From Alloboseaceae bacterium BT-24-1 (GTDB lineage: Bacteria; Pseudomonadota; Alphaproteobacteria; Rhizobiales; Beijerinckiaceae), in the NCBI GenBank assembly GCA_025846845.1, contig JAOYTL010000006.1:1-64000 (forward strand): a DNA stretch of 64,000 bases, in the 5' to 3' direction. Shown here piece by piece: positions 8,746 through 18,085 of the stretch. The position numbers and the translations under genes were made by a program. Positions within the stretch are counted from its first letter, which is position 1. Every line of letters begins with the position of its first letter. The notes under the pieces are model-generated. The model worked only from the letters and a program-made list of their open reading frames with translations, made no database searches and was not told the DNA's origin.

Positions 8746-11267
8746 GTGCTCCTGAGCTCCCGTCCGCCCTGCCACGGCCCGCAGGCGAGCTTGAGCAGCT
8801 CGAAGCGGTCTGGAAGGGTCCGCGCGGCTGGCGCGTCGTCAGCGACGTCAACAACACCATCATCGGGTATTTCTACATCGCGACGGCGTTCCTGTTTTTT
8901 CTGCTCGCCGGTGTGCTCGGCCTCTTGATCCGCCTGCAGCTCGCGACGCCGGGCAACGATTTCCTCTCGCAGGACACCTACAACCAGATCTTCACCATGC
9001 ACGGCACGGTGATGATGTTCCTGTTCGCCGTGCCGGCGGTCGAGGCGGTCGGCATCCTGTTGCTGCCGCCAATGCTCGGCGCCCGCGATCTGCCCTTCCC
9101 GCGGCTCGGCGCCTTCGCCTTCTGGGCCTATTTCATCGGTGGATCAGTCTTCTTCTGCACGCTCTTCTTCGGCGTCGCGCCCTCGGGCGGTTGGTTCATG
9201 TATCCGCCGCTGACCGGCACGCGCTTCTCGCCCGGCATCGGCGCCGACTGGTGGCTGCTCGGCATCGGCTTCATCGAGATCTCGGCCATCGCTGGTGCGA
9301 TCGAAATCATCGTCGGCGTGCTGCGCACCCGCGCCCCGGGAATGACGCTGGCGCGGATGCCGATCTTCGCATGGACGATGCTGATCTTCGCCGCGATGAT
9401 CGTCTTCGCCTTCCCGGCCGTCATCCTCGCGACCATCCTGCTCGAGCTCGAGCGGGCATTCGATTGGCCTTTTTTTATCGCCGAGCGTGGCGGCGATCCG
9501 CTGCTCTGGCAGCACCTCTTCTGGTTCTTCGGCCATCCGGAAGTCTACATCATCTTCCTGCCGGCAGCCGGCATGGTCTCGATGATCGTCCCGACCATGG
9601 CCGGAACGTCCCTCGTCGGCTACCGCCTGATCGTAGTGGCACTGATCGCGGTCGGCTTCTTCTCCTTCGGCCTCTGGGTCCACCACATGTTCACTACGGG
9701 CATCCCGGCCCGCTCGCTCGGCTTCTTCTCGGCCGCGAGCATGGCGGTGGCGATCCCCAGCGGCATCCAGGTTTTTGCCTGGATCGCGACGATCGCGGCA
9801 GGACGGCTCAAGCTGACGGTGGCCTCTCTCTTCGTGATTGGCTTTCTCGTGATCTTCACGCTGGGCGGGCTGACCGGGGTGATGGTGGCGATGGTGCCGT
9901 TCGATCGCCAGGCCCATGACAGCTATTTCATCGTCGCCCACCTGCACTATGTGCTGTTCGGCGGCATGGTCTTTCCGCTCTTCGCGGCGATCTACTACTG
10001 GACCCCGGCCTTCAGCACCCGTCCATTCTCGGAGCGTCTTGGCCGATGGGCCTTCGGGCTGATCTTCGCCGGGTTCAACATCGCCTTCCTGCCGATGCAT
10101 GTGACCGGGCTGATCGGCATGCCGCGCCGGGTCTACACCTACCCAGCCGGAATCGGCTGGGACGGGCTCAACATGGTTTCGACGATCGGCGCCTTCATCC
10201 TTGCCGCCGGCATCGTTGTCTTCCTCATCGACGTCATCAGGAACATGCGGCTGACTGGATCGCACCCCGCGGGCGATGTCTGGGGCGCCAATAGCCTCGA
10301 ATGGCTGCCCAACCATGAGTATGCCACGCGCAGCATTCCGCGCGTGATTGGCCGCGATCCGCTCTGGCAACAGCCAAATCTAGCCCGCGACATCGAAGCC
10401 GGCGGCTACTATCTCCCGGGAACGGCAACCGGCGCCCGCGAGACGATCGTGACCTCGCCGATTGAGGCCGAGCCGCAATATCTGATGCGCCTCAGCGGGC
10501 CCGGCTATGCGCATGTCAGCGCTGCCCTGTTCACTGCCACCTTCTTTCTGTTGCTCACCGTCAAGGCCGTGACGCTCGCTGCGATCTGCGGTGTCCTGGC
10601 CGTAATCTCAATTCTGGTCTGGATGTGGAACAGCGATCCGCCATCGGCCGGCCAAGTCGACATCGGCGGCGGCATCGTTCTGCCGACCTATGCGTCCGGG
10701 CCGGTCTCGCACAGCTGGTGGGCTATGGTCATCCTGCTGCTCGTCGCCGCTGCGCTCTATCTCTCCTATCTCTTCGGCTTCCTCTACCTCTGGACAGTGG
10801 CGCCGGAACGATGGCCGCGACAGTCGGACCTGCCGTCGTCAGCAAGCGCGTGGGCTTCGCTCGCGGCCTTCGGCATCAGCGGCACCTTGCTCGCGGGGGC
10901 CCATCACTTTCTCGATCGCAACGCGCGCCGCACCGGGCTGGTGGCCCTGCTTCTCCTTGCTGGGGTAACGGCCCTTGCGGGAGCGCTCGCGCTCGACCTC
11001 ATCGGCCACTGGCGGAGTGGCCTGCGCCCGCAAGCCAGCGGCTATGCGGCAATGGTCTATGCCAATGCAGCGCTGCAGGCACAAATCATCGCAGCGGTCG
11101 TCGTCATCGCCCTGTTTGCGATTGCTCGCGTCCTGGTCGGACGGCTCGACAGCAGCAGGCGCGTTGTCTTCGATGTCCTTATGCTGCTTTGGGTCTACGC
11201 CATCGGGCAGGCATCCTTCGGCCTACTCCTCACCCACGGCTTCCCCAGAATGGTGGCAGAGCCGTGA
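8742..11267 (+). CDS. coxA: Cytochrome c oxidase subunit I with subunit III-like C-terminal fusion
   Basis: Catalytic subunit (841 aa) of the caa3-type oxidase that reduces O2 to water and pumps protons. Start ATG at 8742 (MSAPELPSAL) overlaps the coxB stop. Subunit I signatures are all present: haem a ligand in MHGTVMMF, the CuB/cross-linked Tyr site in FGHPEVYIIFLPAAG, the CuB histidine pair in WVHHMFTTG, and the a3/a ligands in AHLHYVLFGG. From about residue 600 more helices (SHSWWAMVILLLVAAALYLS and after) give a fused subunit III-like region, about 250 residues beyond a normal subunit I. No separate coxC lies nearby, which agrees with a fusion. Confidence 0.96.
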   Translation: MSAPELPSALPRPAGELEQLEAVWKGPRGWRVVSDVNNTIIGYFYIATAFLFFLLAGVLGLLIRLQLATPGNDFLSQDTYNQIFTMHGTVMMFLFAVPAVEAVGILLLPPMLGARDLPFPRLGAFAFWAYFIGGSVFFCTLFFGVAPSGGWFMYPPLTGTRFSPGIGADWWLLGIGFIEISAIAGAIEIIVGVLRTRAPGMTLARMPIFAWTMLIFAAMIVFAFPAVILATILLELERAFDWPFFIAERGGDPLLWQHLFWFFGHPEVYIIFLPAAGMVSMIVPTMAGTSLVGYRLIVVALIAVGFFSFGLWVHHMFTTGIPARSLGFFSAASMAVAIPSGIQVFAWIATIAAGRLKLTVASLFVIGFLVIFTLGGLTGVMVAMVPFDRQAHDSYFIVAHLHYVLFGGMVFPLFAAIYYWTPAFSTRPFSERLGRWAFGLIFAGFNIAFLPMHVTGLIGMPRRVYTYPAGIGWDGLNMVSTIGAFILAAGIVVFLIDVIRNMRLTGSHPAGDVWGANSLEWLPNHEYATRSIPRVIGRDPLWQQPNLARDIEAGGYYLPGTATGARETIVTSPIEAEPQYLMRLSGPGYAHVSAALFTATFFLLLTVKAVTLAAICGVLAVISILVWMWNSDPPSAGQVDIGGGIVLPTYASGPVSHSWWAMVILLLVAAALYLSYLFGFLYLWTVAPERWPRQSDLPSSASAWASLAAFGISGTLLAGAHHFLDRNARRTGLVALLLLAGVTALAGALALDLIGHWRSGLRPQASGYAAMVYANAALQAQIIAAVVVIALFAIARVLVGRLDSSRRVVFDVLMLLWVYAIGQASFGLLLTHGFPRMVAEP

Positions 11268-11593
11268 TCAGGGCCGCTCCCTTGCGTCAGGCGGCTGCCG
11301 CGCTCGTCGGCCCCACGGTCTGGGCCGCCCATTTCCTGACGATCTACGCGTCGGAATCGCTGGCCTGCCGCTGGAACCAAGCGGCGGTCCACGACACGAT
11401 TGTCACCGCTGCGACCCTTCTGGCCGTTGTCGCGATCCTCGCCCACATCCTGATCCTGCGGCGGTGGAACCAAAACCCGGCAAAGTCATGGGGGCTCTTC
11501 CTGCTCCAAACTGCCGGTGCGCTTGATGCGCTCAGCCTCCTTGGCATTGGCTGGGCGGCGGTTGCGGCGGCTCTGCTCAACGCTTGTCGTTGA
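11264..11593 (+). CDS. Small membrane protein of the caa3 oxidase operon
   Basis: Last gene of the oxidase operon (109 aa). The GTG start at 11264 overlaps the TGA stop of the subunit I gene, so translation is coupled. It has three predicted hydrophobic segments (around residues 10-26, 40-58 and 76-105) with the charged strip ILRRWNQNPAKSW between the second and third. I do not recognise a named domain; position suggests a small accessory or assembly subunit of the oxidase. Genes of this size and topology close caa3 operons in related Hyphomicrobiales, but that comes from memory and not from a search. Confidence 0.75.
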   Translation: MIRAAPLRQAAAALVGPTVWAAHFLTIYASESLACRWNQAAVHDTIVTAATLLAVVAILAHILILRRWNQNPAKSWGLFLLQTAGALDALSLLGIGWAAVAAALLNACR

Positions 11594-11617
11594 AGAGGGG
11601 CCTTCCTCACCGCGACG

Positions 11618-12577
11618 TCATTTCGCACGGCCTTTAGGTTGTCCCGTTCGCTCGATGAACTCGAGTATAAAGGCAAGAGCGGATTCGGCGCGCGTTTCGA
11701 GCAGGAAATGACTTCCGTCCAGGATGTGCGCCTCCATTCTCGGCAGGTCTCCCATCCAAGATACCGTCCCGGCTAGCGCGAAATATGGTTCGTGCCGGCC
11801 CCACAGCATCAACGCCGGGGGCTGCCATCTCCTGAGGTAGTCTGCGAAGGCATCGAAACGGGCGATTACGTTGGCATAGTCGGAGATCAGGGCGCGCCGC
11901 ATGTCCATGCGGCCGGGCAGGTTCATCCCCGCTAGTCCTCGATCCAGGGCTCTCCCTTGATCCTTGCGGCGACCTCCTCCGGCAGCCCGCCCGTGTACTG
12001 CTCGCGCGTGAATTTGAAGGTGAGGTGTGAGGTCGCCTTTGCTTCGTTTTCTGCCGTGGGGTTTGCCCAGAACTCGAACGTCGTCTGCCATAACGGCCCG
12101 AAGCCGCTGCGATGCGCGTTCGCATTCTGGATGATCAGGCCGGAAACCTGTTCGGGGGACCGCATGGCGATATCGAGGCCCACAGGTGCTCCCCAATCAG
12201 GCAGATAGATTAAGCGATGGCTGATCGCGAGAGGGTCCAGAAGCTCCTGGATCGCAGTGCCGAATGCATCGAAGGTTGGCACAGGCAAGGGAGCCGACTG
12301 GCCATAGCCTGGCAAATCGGGCGCGATCAGTAAGCAACTATCCGGGAATGACGCCGCCGAACGTGCGTTACGAGCTTGGAAAGCCATGCAGGAGCAGCAG
12401 CGCGGGCTTAGCCACGTCGCCTGTGGTGATAAAGGACAGGTCGGTTCCGCCGGAAAGCCGCAGCCGCTGTTGCTTCGGTGACTCATGCCAGCACTCCTCG
12501 CGCTGGCTTGGAAACGCGCAAATGGAGGTTGGGTTGCGAACGGCCCGAGAGCACGGCGAAGGAGGGGCATCGAGCAC
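11618..12577 (-). pseudogene. Frameshifted alpha/beta hydrolase
   Basis: Fragments of one alpha/beta hydrolase lie in different frames. The first frame (to about 12370) ends PALLLLHGFPSS, the oxyanion-hole motif, then meets a stop. The second (about 12370-11932) carries LLIAPDLPGYGQS and the nucleophile elbow LPDWGAPVGL, and ends at a TAG just after EPWIED. The third (about 11940-11618) runs LAGMNLPGRMDMRRAL to the cap and catalytic His region (PALMLWGRHEPYF, ILDGSHFLLE). The Asp nucleophile suggests an epoxide hydrolase or dehalogenase relative. At least two single-base shifts break it, and the start may hold a third. It is a pseudogene unless the sequence is in error. Confidence 0.8.
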
Positions 12578-12652
12578 CGCCAGCGATCCTGCGGGTTCCT
12601 CAACGAATAATGCGGACGACGAGCCAAACCGACATGCTGGTGGTGATGGTCG

Positions 12653-13003
12653 CTATTCGTGTGCCGACTGCCAATGCGGATAGGTGACATAGGCGGTCAC
12701 GGCGCCTTCCTCGTGAGAGCGGATCGTCACGGCTTCACCTTTCGGCATATAGACGATTTCGTCAGGCCCCGCGGTAATCGTTCCGGCCTCTGTCTCAACC
12801 GAAAGTCTGCCCTCCAGAATGACCATGACGCCGTCGACAATCATGGTCTCGGAGAGCCTTTGGCCTGGCTCATAACGTCCAAAGCCGATGGTTATCGGCC
12901 CCCCGTGTCGCTCATCGATCAGATTGCCAACGAACACACCTGCCTGTTGACCAGGGGATCGCTCCATCGACGCATCGGCCCTTGTGAACTTTCGAACGTT
13001 CAT
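12653..13003 (-). CDS. Cupin-domain protein, EutQ-like
   Basis: Single-domain cupin of 116 aa. The preferred start MNVRKFTRADASME has GGAGAAAG eight bases upstream; the frame stays open to 13060 without a better signal. The cupin barrel appears as GQRLSETMIVDGVMVILEGRLSVE and ITAGPDEIVYMPKGEAVTI, close in layout to the EutQ family of ethanolamine utilisation. No other eut genes are nearby, so a general small-molecule binding or enzymatic role is as likely. The usual cupin metal histidines are largely missing, as in EutQ. It is divergent from the helicase gene. Confidence 0.72.
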   Translation of the reverse strand: MNVRKFTRADASMERSPGQQAGVFVGNLIDERHGGPITIGFGRYEPGQRLSETMIVDGVMVILEGRLSVETEAGTITAGPDEIVYMPKGEAVTIRSHEEGAVTAYVTYPHWQSAHE

Positions 13004-13277
13004 TCGTCTTTCTCCGTGCGAAGTGTTTTCGCTGCCCCAAAACCAAGCATGGGAGCTCAAGTTACAAACGCTCGGCGAGAAAGTTCCCGCGCGCAGGGAC
13101 GCGTCGCAATCGAAGCCAAGCGGTCAGCCGACCGATGGCCGCTGACATTTCATCTGTTGTCAGCTATAGAACATAATCGGAACAAATCGCTGACGAAGGC
13201 AATTTGGCGCCGTTATTCGACATTGCACCCTCCAACTGCCCCGTGCCGCGCTTCAACTCCGACAGGCCGAATCAATT
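13004..13277. other. Intergenic region with divergent promoters
   Basis: About 270 bases between the cupin gene and the helicase gene. No gene or strong hairpin was found. It is locally AT-rich around 13160-13210 (ACATTTCATC, ATAATCGGAACAAATC), which fits promoters for one or both genes. Confidence 0.4.
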
Positions 13278-15338
13278 ATGAACGCGCACGTCTATCTAGA
13301 CAGCCTCAATCCGGCGCAGCGGCGGGCGGTCTCGCATGGCGGTGGCGCGGATCCCGCTCCGCCTGTGCTGATCATTGCCGGCGCCGGCTCGGGCAAGACC
13401 AATACGCTGGCGCATCGCGTTGCCCATCTCCTCGTTTGCGGCGCTGACCCGCGGCGCATCCTGCTGATGACCTTCTCTCGCCGGGCCGCCTCCGAGATGA
13501 TCCGCCGCGTCGAGCGCATCGCCCGCAAGGTGATGGGCGATGGCGCGGGCATCGCTGTGGATGCGCTGAATTGGGCCGGCACCTTCCACGGCGTCGGTGC
13601 GCGGCTCCTGCGCGACCTCGCCGAGCAGATCGGGCTCGACCCCGCCTTCACGATTCATGATCGCGAGGACGCCGCCGACCTGATGAATCTGGTCCGGCAC
13701 GAGCTCGGGTTCTCGAAGACCGAGGCGCGCTTTCCAACCAAGGGAACGTGCCTGTCGATCTATTCGCGCTGCGTGAACGCCGAGCAGCCGATCGAGGAGG
13801 TGCTGAGGCTGTCCTATCCCTGGTGCATCGCCTGGGCGGAGGAGCTGAAGCAGCTCTTTGCGGCTTACGTGGAGGCCAAACAGCAGCAGAATGTGCTCGA
13901 TTACGACGACCTGCTGCTCTACTGGGCGCAAGCGATGAGCGATGGCGATCTCGCCGCCGATGTCGGGGCGCGCTTCGACCATGTCATGGTCGACGAATAC
14001 CAGGACACCAACCGGCTGCAATCTTCGATCCTGCTCGCTCTCAAACCGGATGGTCAGGGGCTAACCGTCGTCGGCGACGACGCCCAGTCGATCTATTCGT
14101 TCCGGGCGGCGACCGTTCGCAACATCCTCGACTTCCCGCTGGCGTTCTCGCCGCCGGCTGAGGTGATCACGCTTGACCAGAATTACCGCTCGACGCAAGC
14201 GATCCTTGGCGCCGCCAATGCGGTGATCGACCTTGCCGCCGAGCGCTTCACCAAGAACCTTTGGACCGATCGTGCCGCCGGCGCGGAGCCAGAACTGGTC
14301 AACGTCCGCGACGAAGCCGATCAGGCCCGCTTCATCGCGGAGACGGTGTTGGCAAACCGCGAGGCCGGCGCAACGCTAAAGCAGCAGGCCGTGCTCTTCC
14401 GCGCGTCTCATCACAGCGGTCCGCTCGAGATCGAACTGACACGCCGGAACATCCCGTTCGTGAAGTTCGGCGGGCTGAAATTCCTCGACGCCGCCCACGT
14501 CAAGGACCTGCTCGCGTTGCTGCGTTTCGTCGAGAATCCGCGCGACCGGGTTTCGGCGTTCCGCGTCATGCAGCTGCTGCCCGGCGTCGGTCCGACCTCG
14601 GCCCAGCGCGTCATCGAGCATCTGGCGCAGGCGCCGGATCGGGCAGAGGCTTTGCGCGAAGCGCCCGCACCGGCACGCGCAGGGGAAGATTGGACCGCGT
14701 TCGTCGAGGCGTGCGAGGCGCTACGCTCCGGCAGCTCAGGCTGGCCGGCCGAGATCGAGCGGGCCCGGCTTTGGTACGAGCCGCATCTGGAGCGGATCCA
14801 TGAGGACGCAACGACGCGCCAGGCCGACCTCCTGCAGCTCGAGCAGATCGCCGGCGGCTATCCCTCGCGCGAGCGCTTCCTGACCGAGCTGACGCTCGAC
14901 CCTCCAGACGCCACCAGCGACCAGGCCGGCGTGCCGCATCTCGACGAGGACTATCTGATCCTCTCGACCATCCACTCGGCCAAGGGGCAGGAGTGGAAGT
15001 CGGTCTTCGTCATGAATGTTGTCGACGGCTGCATCCCGATCGATCTCGGCGCCGGCGCCAAAGACGAGATCGAGGAAGAGCGCCGGTTGCTCTATGTGGC
15101 CATGACCAGAGCCAAGGATGATCTGCACTTGATGGTGCCGCAGCGCTTCTTCACGCACGGCCAGTCATCAACCGGTGACAGGCACGTCTATGCCGCCCGC
15201 ACGCGCTTCATCCCGAACAATCTGCTGAAGTATTTCGAGCGGCGCGCGTGGCCGCTGGCGGCACCCACGGGTGCGCGGGCGCCGTCCGGCGGCCCAAAGG
15301 TCGATGTTCGCGCCAAGATGCGCGGCATGTGGCGCTGA
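13278..15338 (+). CDS. UvrD/Rep-family ATP-dependent DNA helicase
   Basis: Superfamily 1A 3'-5' helicase of 686 aa, similar in length to UvrD/PcrA. Motif order is complete: Walker A AGAGSGKT (residues 34-41), motif Ia LMTFSRRAASEM, motif II VDEYQDTN, motif III GDDAQSIYSFRAA, motif IV region DQNYRST, motif V ILSTIHSAKGQEWKSVFV and motif VI RLLYVAMTRAKDDL. The ending is a basic tail (KVDVRAKMRGMWR). Because UvrD itself is usually encoded elsewhere, this may be a second helicase serving repair or recombination. It is encoded alone, with no nuclease partner beside it. Confidence 0.94.
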   Translation: MNAHVYLDSLNPAQRRAVSHGGGADPAPPVLIIAGAGSGKTNTLAHRVAHLLVCGADPRRILLMTFSRRAASEMIRRVERIARKVMGDGAGIAVDALNWAGTFHGVGARLLRDLAEQIGLDPAFTIHDREDAADLMNLVRHELGFSKTEARFPTKGTCLSIYSRCVNAEQPIEEVLRLSYPWCIAWAEELKQLFAAYVEAKQQQNVLDYDDLLLYWAQAMSDGDLAADVGARFDHVMVDEYQDTNRLQSSILLALKPDGQGLTVVGDDAQSIYSFRAATVRNILDFPLAFSPPAEVITLDQNYRSTQAILGAANAVIDLAAERFTKNLWTDRAAGAEPELVNVRDEADQARFIAETVLANREAGATLKQQAVLFRASHHSGPLEIELTRRNIPFVKFGGLKFLDAAHVKDLLALLRFVENPRDRVSAFRVMQLLPGVGPTSAQRVIEHLAQAPDRAEALREAPAPARAGEDWTAFVEACEALRSGSSGWPAEIERARLWYEPHLERIHEDATTRQADLLQLEQIAGGYPSRERFLTELTLDPPDATSDQAGVPHLDEDYLILSTIHSAKGQEWKSVFVMNVVDGCIPIDLGAGAKDEIEEERRLLYVAMTRAKDDLHLMVPQRFFTHGQSSTGDRHVYAARTRFIPNNLLKYFERRAWPLAAPTGARAPSGGPKVDVRAKMRGMWR

Positions 15339-15362
15339 GTCGATTGCTTGTTAGCGGGGCGC

Positions 15363-15590
15363 CTAATGGCCCTCAAGCTTAAGCTCTGCGACATACACTT
15401 GCGCACCATCTGCGTCCCGGACCGTCACCGTCAGCGCCAGAAAATCTCCGTTCGGCAGCTTCTCGCGGTTCATCCCGACCAAAAGCTCCTTGGCAGCGTT
15501 CTTTGCACTCGCATCATCAGGCAACTCGACGCCCTCATCATCCAGGTCGGTCTTGTCGCCGTCGCGGGTGTGGAAGAAGTAGCGCGTCAT
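15363..15590 (-). CDS. DUF6894-type small protein (75 aa)
   Basis: Short cytoplasmic protein with the Hyphomicrobiales pattern RYFFHTRDGDKTDLDDEGVELPDDASAKNA followed, after a helix, by a strand pair (FLALTVTVRDADGAQVYVAELKLEG). This two-part layout (an N-terminal display of FHxxDG and a C-terminal V-x-D-x-x-G-x-x-V strand) marks DUF6894. Two longer relatives are encoded at 63455 (intact) and 34290 (frameshifted). Function of the family is unknown. It ends 25 bases from the convergent helicase gene. Confidence 0.75.
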   Translation of the reverse strand: MTRYFFHTRDGDKTDLDDEGVELPDDASAKNAAKELLVGMNREKLPNGDFLALTVTVRDADGAQVYVAELKLEGH

Positions 15591-15637
15591 CCTCGCAGAA
15601 TGCGTACCCAGCCATTCAGGTTCCAGCTACCCGACAA

Positions 15638-16363
15638 TTACTTTCGCAGGTGCAGATAGCGCGCGTCGAATTCGCCGAGCTCGCACAGCTTATCCCAGTC
15701 GAGCACCGTGATGCGGTTGGCGCGGATCCGCACGAGCTTCGCCTGGCGCAATTCCCGCAGCTTCTTGTTGATGTGGACGGTCGACAAGCCGAGCGCGTCG
15801 GCAATCTCGGTCTGAGTCATCGGCAGATTGCAGGTATGACCATCGGAAAGCCCGATCGCCTTCATCTTGGTAATGAACTCGCACAGAAAATGCGCGATGC
15901 GGCTCGGGGCCGATCTCCTGCCGATACCAACCATCCATTCGCGAAAAATCGACGCGTCGATCAATGCCTCGCGCCAGAATGCTTCAGCTACCCGGTACGA
16001 GGCGCGCGTGATGCGGCGAACGGCATCATGTGGGATGAAGCCCACTGTCGCTGCAGTCAGGGTTCCCAGGCTGTGGTCCATCTCCTCGATGTGAAGCGAA
16101 TGCAGGTCCGGGATATCTCCGGGAATGTGCAGCGACAGAATTTGACGCTCACCTGAACCGACGATCTTGTATCGACATACAAGGCCTTCGATCACCAGGC
16201 AGCACTGCTTGGTGCGCTCGCCCTCGCTGACGATATCTTGGTAAGCATCGAACGGCCGCACGCTGACCGGCAACTCGAGAAGCAGTCCCCGTTCCTCCTC
16301 GGAGAGCGATGTGATCGTTTCAAGCTTGCGGACGAGCTTTTCAAGATGCTCGCGTTTATCCAT
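15638..16363 (-). CDS. Crp/Fnr-family transcription regulator
   Basis: Cyclic-nucleotide-binding-fold regulator of 241 aa. The N-terminal beta-roll (about 20-140) includes SEGERTKQCCLVIEGLVCRY and HIPGDIPDLHSLH; the C-terminal winged helix carries LPMTQTEIADALGLSTVHIN as its recognition helix. It has no N-terminal cysteine cluster of the FNR type, so an iron-sulfur oxygen sensor is unlikely; the pair CC at about residue 54 is unusual. In Hyphomicrobiales such proteins are common as multicopy regulators of unknown signal. It is transcribed away from its neighbours and target genes cannot be read from the sequence. Confidence 0.9.
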   Translation of the reverse strand: MDKREHLEKLVRKLETITSLSEEERGLLLELPVSVRPFDAYQDIVSEGERTKQCCLVIEGLVCRYKIVGSGERQILSLHIPGDIPDLHSLHIEEMDHSLGTLTAATVGFIPHDAVRRITRASYRVAEAFWREALIDASIFREWMVGIGRRSAPSRIAHFLCEFITKMKAIGLSDGHTCNLPMTQTEIADALGLSTVHINKKLRELRQAKLVRIRANRITVLDWDKLCELGEFDARYLHLRK

Positions 16364-16534
16364 CCCGTCCGCTTCCTCGCTGAATGCTGTCAGACTGCGG
16401 TGTCGACTGGCCGCAGCACTTGCCCAATCAGGCCTGGATATTGAGCGCTGGAATGGATGACGGCAAGGACGATGACGGCGCCGTCCATCTCTTCGAAGCG
16501 CTGAAGAAGAGCTTTTCCCGGGCGGGCCTCACTG

Positions 16535-16795
16535 CTACGCCGCCTCCACCCGGGGCGCCAGCACACGACCCGTGACCGCCAGATGCTTGTCGCTGCGGTT
16601 CATGACCACGACCACCACGCATGTGCCATCGTCACAATCAAGAGCCAGTCGATGGCAAAACGAGCTGTCGTCGAATGCTACCGTGTCGAAGAGCAGATAG
16701 CCCGCCCGGTGGTCGTCGTAGTCGGCTGCAAATTGATACGCGACCTCTGTCCTGCTCCCGTCGCGCAGGTTCAGATAGCCATTTCCGGTAAGCAT
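16535..16795 (-). CDS. Small hypothetical protein (86 aa)
   Basis: Acidic, beta-rich cytoplasmic protein beginning MLTGNGYLNLRDGSRTEVAY, preceded by GGAGA at a normal distance. The pattern of alternating hydrophobic residues (YLLFDTVAF, HRLALDCDDGTCVVVVVM) suggests a small beta-barrel or sandwich that would bind a ligand or partner. I do not recognise a named family. It stands alone, about 170 bases from the Crp/Fnr regulator gene, which is on the same strand downstream. Confidence 0.6.
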   Translation of the reverse strand: MLTGNGYLNLRDGSRTEVAYQFAADYDDHRAGYLLFDTVAFDDSSFCHRLALDCDDGTCVVVVVMNRSDKHLAVTGRVLAPRVEAA

Positions 16796-17194
16796 AGCCT
16801 GTCTCCGCCTAGCGGCGTCAACACGCGCCGCATAAAGGAGCGGAACGTGCCGTTCCTGCTGTCCAGTGCGTACGATCAGGCGACACTCATCAGCACCCCG
16901 CTTTCGATGGTGTGGCTAATATCGGCAAGCCCGCACCTCGGGAAAGGCTCCTCTCGACGCTGGCGTCGTTGCTAGCGACGTAGCCTTTTTCAGCCTCGTT
17001 AATTCTTCGGGATCGGGCAGACGCTGCCAAAGGGGGCGCGGATCCTCCGTTCCGCCCGACACATCGATTTCGAGGGCTGCCCGCTCGTGCTCTGAAGTTA
17101 GACGACATGCACGCGATGCGAGACTGAGAGATAACTCGGACCGATCCGAAATTGTGGCTGGCCGATATTGCCAGCAACAAGGCATGTTAACCCG
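16796..17194. other. Gap with a weak minus-strand ORF
   Basis: About 400 bases. The minus strand stays open across 16916-17160 and reads LTSEHERAALEIDVSGGTED then PRPLWQRLPDPEELTRLKKA, which is more protein-like than chance. No ribosome site or start could be chosen, so it is not called as a gene. Confidence 0.35.
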
Positions 17195-18085
17195 ATGCCT
17201 GTCGCCCCGATCGAAGAAATCCAGGTTCGCGGTCAGGATGACAGAACGGGAGCCATCGTTTCGTTCCCCTATGACGCGAGCTTGGTCGAACGCTTCCGCG
17301 CAAGGTTTCCGCGCGCGAGATGGCATGACGACAGCCGAACGTGGTTCGTTCCCGGCACGACGGCTGAACGCCGCGTCGGGCTCTGGCTTCAGCACGAGCT
17401 GTCAGAGCCAATGGCCTTTGCCGATGAGCGTGGGCGAGATGCATTTGCGTTCGATCCTATCGAGAGCCAGTACCTCGAAGCGAACGACGACCTGATCGTT
17501 AGAACTCCATATTCGCGGATTGTCATCGAGGAGCTTCGCGCCATTCCATGGGCCGCGTGGGATGCGGGCGAGCGCGCCTGGCGTGTGCCGTATCGTTCCC
17601 TCGAGGCGCTCAGAGAGCGCTGGCTGACCATCGAGATCGCTGCCCGACGGGCCGAGCCCGGCGAGCGCAAGCGGCGGCGCGAGGAGCTGAAACGCACGCC
17701 GGAGTTTGCCGCGATCAAGGAGCTGGCAACTGAGCGCCGGCGCAAGCGTCTTCCACTACCAAGTTCGGCGCTACCGCCAATCGGGCGACCGGTGATGACA
17801 GCCATTGGCATCGTGTCGGTGACAGGCAGTGACGGAGAGATAGCGGACCTGGCGACGGTTGCGACATATCCTGTCTCGAACACTATGGGCGACTATGTCT
17901 GGGTCTTCTGGCGCTCGCCGACGCTCGACGAACTTGTGCGAACCTGGCCAGCGCGGCGAGCGTCCAATGAAAAAGAACAGGCAAGGGGATGGTGGCTTCC
18001 GACGCTGGCGGAGCTGCGTGTGGCTCGCCGGAAAGCCAGGTCAATCGAGCGAGCAGCGGCAACCAGAGCCGCTCGCACCGTATAG
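17195..18085 (+). CDS. HARP-like domain protein of unknown function
   Basis: Cytoplasmic protein of 296 aa starting at MPVAPIEEIQVRG. The first 80 residues (VERFRARFPRARWHDDSRTW followed by FVPGT) resemble the HARP module of SMARCAL1-type annealing helicases, and the same pattern is repeated at about residues 105-145 (ELRAIPWAAWDAGERAWRVP and LEALRERW). The remainder is basic, with an arginine/lysine-rich stretch and a third W-rich part (DYVWVFWRSPTLDELVRTW). No helicase motifs follow, so it may be a stand-alone nucleic-acid-binding protein. The assignment of HARP-like repeats is an inference from pattern only. Confidence 0.6.
   Translation: MPVAPIEEIQVRGQDDRTGAIVSFPYDASLVERFRARFPRARWHDDSRTWFVPGTTAERRVGLWLQHELSEPMAFADERGRDAFAFDPIESQYLEANDDLIVRTPYSRIVIEELRAIPWAAWDAGERAWRVPYRSLEALRERWLTIEIAARRAEPGERKRRREELKRTPEFAAIKELATERRRKRLPLPSSALPPIGRPVMTAIGIVSVTGSDGEIADLATVATYPVSNTMGDYVWVFWRSPTLDELVRTWPARRASNEKEQARGWWLPTLAELRVARRKARSIERAAATRAARTV

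Noticed and set aside
9144..10370. 408-residue minus-strand ORF across the coxA gene
   Set aside because: Its text is Arg/Asp/Glu/His-rich and it mirrors the plus-strand subunit I codons; such antisense frames are common in high-GC genes.
11184..11593. Alternative 322-residue frame from 10625 ending at 11593
   Set aside because: Only the last 109 codons, from the GTG that overlaps the coxA stop, are protein-like; the earlier part is a shadow of coxA.
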